Assembly: GCA_019419625.1 (NCBI GenBank)
Contig: DXZO01000057.1
Span: forward strand, 9,481 to 16,974
Source: Collinsella sp.
GTDB taxonomy: Bacteria > Actinomycetota > Coriobacteriia > Coriobacteriales > Coriobacteriaceae
Direction of reading: 5' to 3'
DNA: 7,494 bases
Shown here: piece by piece, positions 1 through 5,701 of the stretch
How the letters are laid out: each line of letters begins with the position of its first letter
Position numbering within the stretch: position 1 is the first letter of the stretch
Notes under the pieces: model-generated
Seen by the model: only the letters and a program-made list of their open reading frames with translations
Database searches by the model: none
What the model was told of the DNA's origin: nothing
Program-made: the position numbers and the translations under genes

Positions 1-192
1 CGCGGCTTGATGCTCGGCTGTGATTTGGATGATGCCGCGGGCGACGCGCATGATATTGTTGCCCGCGCGCTGGCCGCCGGTGCCGTGATTAACGCTACAG
101 GTGCTCATACGCTGCGTTTCCTGCCGCCGCTCGTCTGCGAGGAATCCGACGTGGACAGTCTGATCGAGATCCTGTCGGACGTTTTGGCCTAA
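1..192 (+). CDS. argD: Acetylornithine aminotransferase, C-terminal fragment (5' end outside window)
   Basis: The reading frame is open from base 1 and ends at TAA 190-192, giving the last 63 residues of a longer protein. It starts RGLMLGCDLD and later has INATGAHTLRFLPPL. These match the C-terminal part of class-III PLP-dependent aminotransferases of the acetylornithine/ornithine group: a GLMLG-type strand, then 'N..g...lRf.PPL', then a closing helix. ArgD converts N-acetylglutamate semialdehyde to N-acetylornithine in cytosolic arginine synthesis. The catalytic lysine and PLP-binding residues lie upstream, outside the window. An internal ATG at base 7 is only the first methionine in view, not a start. 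No argF or other arginine gene follows. Related class-III enzymes (succinylornithine or 4-aminobutyrate transaminases) share this tail, so the substrate is inferred from the best motif fit. Confidence 0.8.
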   Translation, partial: RGLMLGCDLDDAAGDAHDIVARALAAGAVINATGAHTLRFLPPLVCEESDVDSLIEILSDVLA

Positions 193-309
193 CACAGCGA
201 AATAACTTAACTTTGACCGGGTTCCGGACTGCGGACGTGCCCTATGTGGCATGATTCAGCGGTCTGGAGCCCGTTTTGCCTTAGATTTGCTAAGGCGGGG
301 AGACCTGCT
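193..309. other. Intergenic stretch after argD, no gene seen
   Basis: No frame here reads like a protein and there is no RNA gene I recognise. It contains only short palindromes. The best is a perfect 7-bp stem, GCCTTAG (278-284) with CTAAGGC (290-296) around a 5-nt loop. No T-run follows on the + strand, so it is not a clear terminator for argD. A second small stem, GACC-TGCT-GGTC (302-313), runs into the left inverted repeat. Confidence 0.5.
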
Positions 310-525
310 GGTCAAAAAACATCAAATATGAGTACTGTTACCAGCTGAATCTCATATGAAACCGACTATCTAGGATTAGTTAGACCACACATGTTCAGTT
401 ATGTTAATGGGGAAACAGCTAGCAAAGGCTTCAAATCGCTGATTCAGGGCTAGATTTACCCAGCGAAACCCAAAAATCGCTGCTACAAAATTAGTAACAG
501 TACTCATTTTTGCCATTTTTTGGCC
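310..525. repeat. AT-rich element of about 216 bp bounded by inverted repeats
   Basis: The left arm (310-341) and right arm (494-525) are reverse complements at 27 of 32 positions. The innermost 14 bp are perfect: ATGAGTACTGTTAC at 328-341 and GTAACAGTACTCAT at 494-507. Just outside the inner core each arm has a run of six A (left) or six T (right), and each is bordered by a small stem: GACC-TGCT-GGTC at 302-313 and GGCC-AC-GGCC at 522-531. The 152-bp interior is visibly AT-richer than the flanking genes. It has a direct repeat AAATCGCTG at 433-441 and 474-482, and a hairpin CAGCGA/TCGCTG at 461-482. No target-site duplication or transposase is visible. The layout fits a non-autonomous repeat (MITE-like) or a structured RNA or bidirectional terminator element. 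I cannot tell which from one copy. Confidence 0.6.
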
Positions 526-549
526 ACGGCCTTTGTGACGGACGTGCTG

Positions 550-637
550 GCGGGTTCGAATCCCTCTGCGCTGGGCCCAAAAAAGAAAGGCCCCCATAGC
601 TGGGAGCCTATCAAATCAGTGGTGGGCGATGAGGGAT
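550..637. repeat. Tandem tRNA-associated module, distal copy
   Basis: This is copy 1 of a module repeated at 737-823. On the + strand it has GCGGGTTCGAATCCC (550-564), which resembles a tRNA T-arm. Next come TGCGCTGGGCCCAAA (567-581), a hairpin with A-rich flank (579-609), and TGGTGGGCGATGAGGGAT (620-637). The last 18 nt are identical to 806-823, the 3' end with CCA of the minus-strand tRNA-Val gene. The hairpin sequence differs between copies while the flanking blocks are conserved. After base 637 similarity to the tRNA stops, so no second intact tRNA exists here. Confidence 0.7.
579..609 (-). terminator. Minus-strand intrinsic terminator (distal module)
   Basis: Read on the - strand, AGGCTCCCA (609-601) pairs with TGGGGGCCT (596-588) around a 4-nt loop with one A-C mismatch. 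It is followed by TTTCTTTTTT (588-579). Its position after a tRNA 3'-end copy matches the arrangement at 768-796. Confidence 0.65.
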
Positions 638-736
638 GTCCGCGTGCGGCTGGCGCCGCCCGCGCCCCGCTTCGTCGCTCCGCTCCTCGCGTGCTGCGCT
701 GGAAAACGCTTCGCGTTTCCTCAGCTCTGCACCCTT
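638..736. other. GC-rich spacer between the two tRNA-associated modules
   Basis: These 99 bases are very GC-rich and full of short palindromes. Examples are GGCGCC near 652-657 and a hairpin GGAAAACGC-TTC-GCGTTTCC (701-720, one bulged A). The spacer occupies the place where the 5' part of a duplicated tRNA would be. Frames cross it on both strands but give low-complexity Arg/Ala/Ser-rich peptides with no family resemblance, so I call no gene. Confidence 0.45.
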
Positions 737-823
737 GCGGGTTCGAATCCCATGCGCTGGGCCCAAACAAAAACGGTCCCCTTGCGAGGACCGTTTCCAA
801 TTCAATGGTGGGCGATGAGGGAT
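737..823. repeat. Tandem tRNA-associated module, tRNA-proximal copy
   Basis: This is copy 2 of the module at 550-637. GCGGGTTCGAATCCC is at 737-751, TGCGCTGGGCCCAAA at 753-767, a different terminator hairpin at 771-796, and the shared 18-nt tRNA 3' end at 806-823. Here the shared block continues into the complete tRNA-Val gene. The offset between copies is 186-187 bp. The TTCGAAT T-loop block cannot be extended into a cloverleaf in the + direction: the T-stem mispairs and no matching acceptor is seen. It is a tRNA-like fragment, not a gene. Confidence 0.65.
768..796 (-). terminator. Intrinsic terminator of tRNA-Val
   Basis: On the - strand a perfect 9-bp stem AAACGGTCC (796-788) / GGACCGTTT (779-771) encloses an 8-nt loop. 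The T-rich tail TTTTTGTTT follows. It begins about 10 nt after the encoded CCA of the tRNA, the expected place for a single-gene tRNA transcript to end. Confidence 0.8.
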
Positions 824-881
824 TCGAACCCCCAGCCTTGTGCGTGTAAAGCACCTGCGCTAACCGTTGCGCCAATCGCCC
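806..881 (-). tRNA. tRNA-Val (anticodon UAC), CCA encoded
   Basis: The reverse complement folds into a full 76-nt cloverleaf. The acceptor stem GGGCGAT/ATCGCCC is perfect (7 bp). The D-stem is GCGC/GCGC with an 8-nt loop containing GG. The anticodon loop is TTTACAC, with anticodon TAC at bases 848-846, and the T-stem GGGGG/CCCTC closes the TTCGAAT loop. The discriminator is A73 and CCA is encoded at 808-806. The anticodon stem has four good pairs and a G27-A43 mismatch at its top. UAC reads valine GUA and, by wobble, other GUN codons. The gene stands alone, divergent from asnB, with its own TATACT box and terminator. Confidence 0.95.
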
Positions 882-891
882 GTGCGGAGAG

Positions 892-897
892 AGTATA
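892..897 (-). promoter_or_regulatory. Probable -10 box of tRNA-Val
   Basis: TATACT on the - strand (897-892) lies 10 nt before the mature tRNA 5' end, so the leader would be only a few bases. No strong -35 is visible at 16-18 nt spacing (GTGAAT is the closest). Confidence 0.5.
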
Positions 898-1011
898 GCA
901 AAACAATCGCCTCATTCACCTCATATCCATTAAAGGTAACCGGCGCGTGTCGGCGCGGAGCTGATTCAGTTGAGATTGCCTGAACATTCCGCCCCTCTTT
1001 ACGCCCTCGGG

Positions 1012-1017
1012 TATACT
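1012..1017 (+). promoter_or_regulatory. Probable -10 box of asnB
   Basis: TATACT at 1012-1017 would start transcription near 1024, giving a leader of about 45 nt before the asnB ATG. No good -35 hexamer is visible at 16-18 nt spacing. The leader is too short to hold a T-box or other riboswitch, and I saw no such element. Confidence 0.45.
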
Positions 1018-1068
1018 CAAAAGCTACTGATTCGATTTGATACCCAGCAACAGCAGAGGGGATAGTAT

Positions 1069-2949
1069 ATGTGCGGTTTTGTCGGTTTTGTCGGTGGGAC
1101 GGATAACCAATCCGAGGTGCTCACCAAGATGATGGACCGCATTGTCCATCGCGGTCCCGACATGGGCGGCCAGTTTATCGACGGCCGCGTTGCCCTCGGC
1201 TTCCGCCGCCTGTCGATCCTCGACCTGACCGAGGCTGGCGCCCAACCTATGGCCAACGAGGACGGTAGCGTCGTCATTGTCTTCAACGGCGAGATCTACA
1301 ACTTCCAAGAACTCCGTTCCGAGCTCGAGGCCAAGGGCTATAAGTTCCACTGCGGCGCCGACACCGAGAGCCTCCTGCACGGCTATGAGGAGTGGGGCGA
1401 GGCAGTACTTGATCGCTTGCGCGGTATGTACGCCTTCGTCATCTGGGACAAGAAGAAGAACAAGCTTTTTGGCGCCCGCGATATCTTTGGCATCAAGCCG
1501 CTCTACTACTATCCCATGGCCGATGCGGGCGACGGCGCTCCGGGCGTGCTCTTTGGATCCGAGATCAAGAGCTTCTTGGACTACCCGCACTTCCACAAGG
1601 CGGTCAACAAAAAGGCCCTGCGTCCGTACATGACGCTGCAGTATTCGGCAACTGAGGAGACCTTCTTCGAGGGTGTCTACAAGCTGCCGCCGGCGCATTA
1701 CTTTACCGTAGACATCCCGACCGGCAAGATGAACATCGAGCGTTATTGGGATTGCGATTACTCCGCCGTCGAGAAACCGTTCGAGGAGTACGTCGACGAG
1801 CTGGATGAGGTTGTGCACGAGAGCGTCGAGGCCCATCGCATCGCCGACGTCAAGGTCGCGTCGTTCCTCTCCGGCGGCGTCGACTCCAGCTACATCGCCG
1901 CTTGCCTCATGCCCGACAAGACCTTCTCGGTGGGCTTCGATTACAAGAATTTCAACGAGACCAACTACGCCAAGGAACTTTCTGACAAGCTCGGCGTCGA
2001 GAATGTCCGCAAGATGATTACCGCCGACGAGTTCTTCGGTGCGCTCGAGGACATCCAGTATCACATGGACGAGCCGCAGTCCAACCTGTCTTCCGTGCCG
2101 CTGTGGTTCTTGGCCGAGATGGCCCGCAAGGACGTCACCGTCGTGCTTTCGGGCGAAGGCGCCGACGAGCTCTTTGGCGGCTACGCCTACTACGAGGACA
2201 CGGTCCCAGTCCGCAAGTACAAAAAGATGGTGCCGCTGCCCATCCGTCGCGCGCTCGGTAACCTGGCGCTGCATATGCCGTACTTCAAGGGACATAACTT
2301 CCTGGTCAAGGGTGCCGAGATCCCCGAGAAGTCGTTCCTGGGACAGGCTCTGGTATGGCCGGAGCGCGAGGTCGACGACGTGCTCAAGCCCGAGTACAAC
2401 ACCGGCGATGGCGCCTTCGAGCTTGCCGCTCCCATCTATGCGCGCGTGAAGGGTCAGCCCGAGCTGGTCAAGAAGCAGTACCTGGACATGAACATGTGGC
2501 TTCCGGGCGACATTCTGCTCAAGGCCGACAAGATGTGCATGGCGCACTCGCTGGAGCTGCGCGTGCCCTTCCTGGACCGCAAAGTCATGGAGTTCGCCGA
2601 GCACATTCCCGACCGCTACCGCATCAACGAGAACGGCAACAAACAGGTACTCCGCCACGCTGCCAACAAGTCGCTGCCCGATGAGTGGGCCACCCGTCCC
2701 AAGGTGGGCTTCCCGGTGCCGATTGTCTACTGGCTGCGCGAGCAAAAGTGGTACGACTATGTCAAGGAGTACTTCACCGCGCCGTGGGCAAGCGAGTTCT
2801 TCGATACCGACGAGCTCATGCACCTGCTCGATCTGCACTTTGCGGGCAAGGGCGATTTCCAGCGCAAGATCTATACGCCGCTCGTGTTCCTGGTGTGGTA
2901 CAAGCGCTTCTTTATCGACGAGGACCAGCCCGCTGTTCAGGCTGCCTAG
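1069..2949 (+). CDS. asnB: Asparagine synthetase, glutamine-hydrolysing
   Basis: This is a cytosolic enzyme of 626 residues making asparagine from aspartate, glutamine and ATP. The N-terminal class-II amidotransferase domain starts MCGFVGF. Cys2 would be the glutaminase nucleophile once Met1 is removed, which fixes the start. Other marks of this domain are HRGPD (27-31), LGFRRLSILDL (43-53) and NGEIYN (73-78). The C-terminal synthetase domain has the ATP pyrophosphatase PP-loop SGGVDSS (268-274) and SGEGADELFGGY (361-372), the conserved AsnB motif. A ribosome site GAGGGGA (1056-1062) lies 6 nt before the ATG. The length is usual for bacterial AsnB. It appears monocistronic, between a TATACT box and a strong terminator. 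AsnB-like paralogues that amidate cell-wall or antibiotic substrates share these motifs, but no such cluster adjoins it, so ordinary asparagine synthesis is most likely. Confidence 0.94.
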   Translation: MCGFVGFVGGTDNQSEVLTKMMDRIVHRGPDMGGQFIDGRVALGFRRLSILDLTEAGAQPMANEDGSVVIVFNGEIYNFQELRSELEAKGYKFHCGADTESLLHGYEEWGEAVLDRLRGMYAFVIWDKKKNKLFGARDIFGIKPLYYYPMADAGDGAPGVLFGSEIKSFLDYPHFHKAVNKKALRPYMTLQYSATEETFFEGVYKLPPAHYFTVDIPTGKMNIERYWDCDYSAVEKPFEEYVDELDEVVHESVEAHRIADVKVASFLSGGVDSSYIAACLMPDKTFSVGFDYKNFNETNYAKELSDKLGVENVRKMITADEFFGALEDIQYHMDEPQSNLSSVPLWFLAEMARKDVTVVLSGEGADELFGGYAYYEDTVPVRKYKKMVPLPIRRALGNLALHMPYFKGHNFLVKGAEIPEKSFLGQALVWPEREVDDVLKPEYNTGDGAFELAAPIYARVKGQPELVKKQYLDMNMWLPGDILLKADKMCMAHSLELRVPFLDRKVMEFAEHIPDRYRINENGNKQVLRHAANKSLPDEWATRPKVGFPVPIVYWLREQKWYDYVKEYFTAPWASEFFDTDELMHLLDLHFAGKGDFQRKIYTPLVFLVWYKRFFIDEDQPAVQAA

Positions 2950-2974
2950 CCTCGGCTTACGAACGCCTGCGCGT

Positions 2975-2999
2975 AACGGCTCCTCCGGGAGCCGTTTTT
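2975..2999 (+). terminator. Intrinsic terminator after asnB
   Basis: A perfect 9-bp stem AACGGCTCC (2975-2983) / GGAGCCGTT (2988-2996) has a TCCG tetraloop and runs into TTTTT (2995-2999). It starts 25 nt after the asnB stop and separates asnB from the murE cluster. Confidence 0.9.
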
Positions 3000-3026
3000 G
3001 CGTGGGTGCGTTTCAGTTACTATAAA
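2998..3026 (+). promoter_or_regulatory. Candidate promoter of the murE cluster
   Basis: TTGCGT (2998-3003) and TATAAA (3021-3026) are 17 nt apart. This would start transcription near 3033, about 30 nt before the murE ATG. The -35 overlaps the last T of the asnB terminator. It is the only promoter-like pair seen upstream of the four-gene cluster. Confidence 0.5.
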
Positions 3027-3061
3027 AACCGTCCCTGCCAAATGGCTGAGAAAGGTGAAAG

Positions 3062-4624
3062 ATGCACCATTCGGATTCCGCGACCGTGACCACGGTCGAT
3101 ACGCTTGCCAAGCTTCTCGATGTGTGCGGTAAGCTGCGCGCATCAGAGCAGGTTGACGAGCGTGCCGTGACCGGCTGCTCGTTTGATTCGCGCGCGGTCT
3201 CGGCAGGTGACGTGTTCTTTTGCAAAGGTGCTGCCTTTAAGCCCGCGTTTTTGAGCATGGCGCTCGATGCGGGCGCCGTCGCATTTGTGTGCGAGGAGTC
3301 GCTGGTCGAGTCTCTGGAGCCGCTGGCGCAGGAGAGCGGTGCTGCGATGCTGGTTGTTGATAGCGTTCGCACGGCCATGGCCCTGTTGCCGCCGGAGGTC
3401 TACGACCGTCCCGACCACGATGTCAAGATCGTGGGCATCACCGGTACCAAGGGAAAGACCACGGCCGCTTTTATGCTTCAGTCCATCATCAAGGCAGCGG
3501 GCGAGTCCTGCGGCATGATCGGCTCGGTGAGTACCGACGATGGCATCGAGTGCTACGAGAGCACCAATACTACGCCCGAGGCCCCCGAGGTCTGGCGCCA
3601 TATCGCCAACTGCCGTGAGTCCGGTTGCCAGTCCATGGTCATGGAGGTCTCGAGCCAGGCGCTCAAGTACCAACGCGTCGAGAATCTGCCGTTTGACGTG
3701 GCGTGCTTCCTCAACATCGGGCGTGACCACATCTCGCCGATCGAACACCCCACGTTTGAGGATTATTTTGAGAGCAAACTCAGGATCTTTGACCAGGCAA
3801 AGACCGCCGTGGTGAATCTGGGCACCGAAGAGGTTGACCGTGTGCTGGAGGCAGCGTCGACGGCCGAGCGCTTGGTGACCGTTGGCGTCGAGCATCCCGA
3901 GGCAAGCCTGTGGGCAAGCGATGTCCGCGTGGTCGGCTTTAACATCGAGTTTAACCTGCATGGCCTGTGTGCCGACGAGTTCGAGGCGGGGGAGAAGATC
4001 CTGCTGGGTATCGCGGGAGACTTTAACGTGGAGAACGCGCTGGTCGCTATCGCCGCCGCGCGCGAGATTGGCATCGGAATCGATGCCATCAAGAAGGGCC
4101 TCTCCAAGCTGCGTGTGCCGGGCCGCATGGAGGTCGTGGAGTCGAAGGACGGCCGCGTGGTTTGCGTTGTTGACTACGCTCACAACCAACTTTCGTTCCG
4201 CTCGCTCTTTTCGTCGGTCAAGCGCGCGTTTCCCGCCAGTCCGGTCATTGCGCTGTTTGGTGCTGCTGGAGGTAAGGCGCAGGAGCGCCGTGAGCAGCTT
4301 CCGCGCGAGGCCGCACCATATTCTGATTTGCTGATCTTTACCAACGAGGATCCGGCTCACGAGGATCCGATGAAGGTCTGTCGCGAGCTTGCCGAGCATG
4401 TTCCCGACGATACCCCGAACAAGATCGTCCTCGATCGCGAGGCTGCTGTGCACGCGGCATTCAAGGCGGCGCGCGAGGAATACGTCAGCCCCGATGCGCC
4501 CACCATCGTCTTGCTGTTGGCAAAGGGCGACGAGGAGCTCATGCACGTGGGTGATGAGTTCGTACCCATCGAGAGCGATCTTTCGCTTGCCAATCGTTTA
4601 ATCGATGTTACCCAGTTTGACTAA
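3062..4624 (+). CDS. murE: UDP-N-acetylmuramyl-tripeptide synthetase (MurE-type Mur ligase)
   Basis: This cytosolic ligase of 520 residues adds the third, diamino residue to UDP-MurNAc-L-Ala-D-Glu using ATP. Domain 1 (about 1-115) has the substrate-binding CSFDSRAVSAGDVFF stretch. The central ATPase domain has the P-loop GTKGKTT (128-134), the NTTPE motif, MEVSSQAL (194-201, with Gln where most MurE have His), RDHISPIEH from 221, and SKLRIF (238-243). Lys239 is the probable carbamylated lysine. The C-terminal domain has GRMEVV (354-359) and DYAHN (371-375). At the site of the DNPR specificity motif of meso-diaminopimelate enzymes it reads NEDPAHEDP (428-436), so the third residue is probably not meso-DAP. 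The start follows GAAAGGTG (3050-3057). It heads a co-directional cluster with murI. An amide-forming Mur ligase paralogue is less likely because all three domains are present. Confidence 0.85.
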   Translation: MHHSDSATVTTVDTLAKLLDVCGKLRASEQVDERAVTGCSFDSRAVSAGDVFFCKGAAFKPAFLSMALDAGAVAFVCEESLVESLEPLAQESGAAMLVVDSVRTAMALLPPEVYDRPDHDVKIVGITGTKGKTTAAFMLQSIIKAAGESCGMIGSVSTDDGIECYESTNTTPEAPEVWRHIANCRESGCQSMVMEVSSQALKYQRVENLPFDVACFLNIGRDHISPIEHPTFEDYFESKLRIFDQAKTAVVNLGTEEVDRVLEAASTAERLVTVGVEHPEASLWASDVRVVGFNIEFNLHGLCADEFEAGEKILLGIAGDFNVENALVAIAAAREIGIGIDAIKKGLSKLRVPGRMEVVESKDGRVVCVVDYAHNQLSFRSLFSSVKRAFPASPVIALFGAAGGKAQERREQLPREAAPYSDLLIFTNEDPAHEDPMKVCRELAEHVPDDTPNKIVLDREAAVHAAFKAAREEYVSPDAPTIVLLLAKGDEELMHVGDEFVPIESDLSLANRLIDVTQFD

Positions 4625-4638
4625 TGAACTGGGATGAG

Positions 4639-4699
4639 GGCGGCGTCTCGAGCGCGCTACCGTTGCAAGCGCGTTTCCCCTCAAGCGAGGCGCGCCGCC
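4639..4699 (+). other. Long imperfect hairpin between murE and the HAD gene
   Basis: Three nested stems occupy the 112-nt gap: GGCGGCG (4639-4645) with CGCCGCC (4693-4699), CTCG (4647-4650) with CGAG (4686-4689), and CGCGCT (4653-4658) with AGCGCG (4668-4673). No T-run follows, so it is not a classical terminator. It could be a processing or stability element in the cluster mRNA, or a decayed repeat. Confidence 0.4.
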
Positions 4700-4736
4700 T
4701 AAGACCAGAAGCCCCTTCTACGTAAACGGAGTAACC

Positions 4737-5648
4737 ATGTCCCACAACACCCTGCCGACCGTCGCCGAGCTTTCGGGCGAGATGCGCGAGCGCTTGGCCA
4801 AGGTTAAGTACGTCTTTACCGACCTGGATGCTACGATGCTCGCACCCGGCTCGTGCGTGCTGCGCGACAACAACGGCAACCCCTCGACCAAGCTCGTCGA
4901 GGCTGTCGTGGCACTTGCCCGCGCTGGTATTCAGGTGGTTCCCACCTCGGGCCGCAACCGTACCATGATCCACGAGGACGCGCGCGTGCTCGGCCTCAAC
5001 TCCTACATTGGTGAGATGGGCGGCCTGGTCATGTACGACCTCAAAGCCAACGATTGGGAGTATCTGACCGGCGACATGCCCTACGACCCATCTTGCGGTC
5101 TCACGCCGCACCAGGTGATCGAGCAGACCGGCGTGTGCGAGAAGATCCTCGCCCGCTGGCCGCACAAGATCGAGTATCACAACGACATGTCGACCGGCTA
5201 CAAGTACCGCGAGGTCACCGTCGGCATGCGCGGCGACATTCCCGATGACGAGGCGCAGGCCATTCTCGACGAGGCCGGCTGCGGCCTGGTGTGGGCCTGT
5301 AACGGTCACCTGACGCATCTGTCCAAGCCGACGACGCTCGAGCTCGATCGCGTCGAGGACGGTCGTGCATTCAACATCAACCCCGCGGGCCTCAACAAAG
5401 GCGTCGCCATTGCGCGCTTCTGCGAGCACCTGGGGATCGAGCGCGAGGAGACGCTCGCGCTCGGCGATTCCGAGTCCGACTTCTACATGGCCGATCACGT
5501 GGGCACGTTCTGCCTGGTCGAGAATGGCCTGACGAGCGCCGGCGCGCCCGAGTTCCTGGCTGCTTGCGAGAACGCTTTCGTTACGCGCGGCAAAATTGTC
5601 GACGGTTGGGCGGCGACGGCAGAGCTGCTGGTCACGGCGCGTTCGTAG
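4737..5648 (+). CDS. HAD-superfamily phosphatase, Cof / mannosyl-3-phosphoglycerate phosphatase-like
   Basis: This is a 303-residue cytosolic hydrolase with all four HAD motifs. Motif I is FTDLDATML, with Asp29 as expected nucleophile and Asp31 as acid/base. Motif II is PTSGR (69-73), the motif III lysine is Lys221 in LNKGVA, and motif IV is LGDSESD (242-248), which binds Mg2+. The long segment between motifs II and III (about 85-205) is a type-C2 cap, as in Cof-type sugar phosphatases and the sucrose-phosphate or mannosyl-3-phosphoglycerate phosphatase group. The residue after the second Asp is Ala where many members have Gly. GGAG (4728-4731) sits 5 nt before the ATG. It lies between murE and murI, so a wall-related phosphosugar is conceivable, but nothing in the sequence identifies the substrate. 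Confidence 0.85.
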   Translation: MSHNTLPTVAELSGEMRERLAKVKYVFTDLDATMLAPGSCVLRDNNGNPSTKLVEAVVALARAGIQVVPTSGRNRTMIHEDARVLGLNSYIGEMGGLVMYDLKANDWEYLTGDMPYDPSCGLTPHQVIEQTGVCEKILARWPHKIEYHNDMSTGYKYREVTVGMRGDIPDDEAQAILDEAGCGLVWACNGHLTHLSKPTTLELDRVEDGRAFNINPAGLNKGVAIARFCEHLGIEREETLALGDSESDFYMADHVGTFCLVENGLTSAGAPEFLAACENAFVTRGKIVDGWAATAELLVTARS

Positions 5649-5701
5649 CGCGGCGTCGCCGCACTTGGATATGTCTTTTCGAGAGAGAATCTGGTGAGGT
5701 A

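Noticed and set aside
302..313. GACC-TGCT-GGTC stem as an argD terminator
   Set aside because: Only 4 bp, followed by A-run rather than T-run on the + strand.
376..516. A short - strand frame (MAKMSTVTN...) inside the inverted-repeat element
   Set aside because: It is only about 46 residues from the first plausible ATG within the element, with no ribosome site and no known domain. It is better seen as element sequence.
504..875. A 123-codon - strand frame through tRNA-Val and the tandem modules
   Set aside because: It translates the tRNA itself (GGSNPSSPT is the usual T-arm artefact) and repeats that peptide at the second module. It is not a protein gene.
193..900. CRISPR array
   Set aside because: The repeats are two large modules and one inverted pair, not short regularly spaced direct repeats. 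No cas genes are near.
1018..1068. Riboswitch or T-box leader for asnB
   Set aside because: The leader is about 45 nt, with no antiterminator-like pairing or specifier-loop arrangement visible.
1024..2838. A 604-codon open frame on the - strand opposite asnB
   Set aside because: It is the mirror of asnB codon bias in GC-rich DNA. The + strand product has complete family motifs, while the antisense product has none and is Val/Leu/His/Arg-rich.
3143..4546. A 467-codon open frame on the - strand opposite murE
   Set aside because: It is a shadow of murE with the same cause. Its composition is unlike a globular protein and no motif is present.
5564..5701. Upstream in-frame extension of murI by 46 residues
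   Set aside because: It overlaps the 3' end of the HAD gene and is Arg-rich with no racemase similarity. A ribosome site directly precedes the ATG at 5702.
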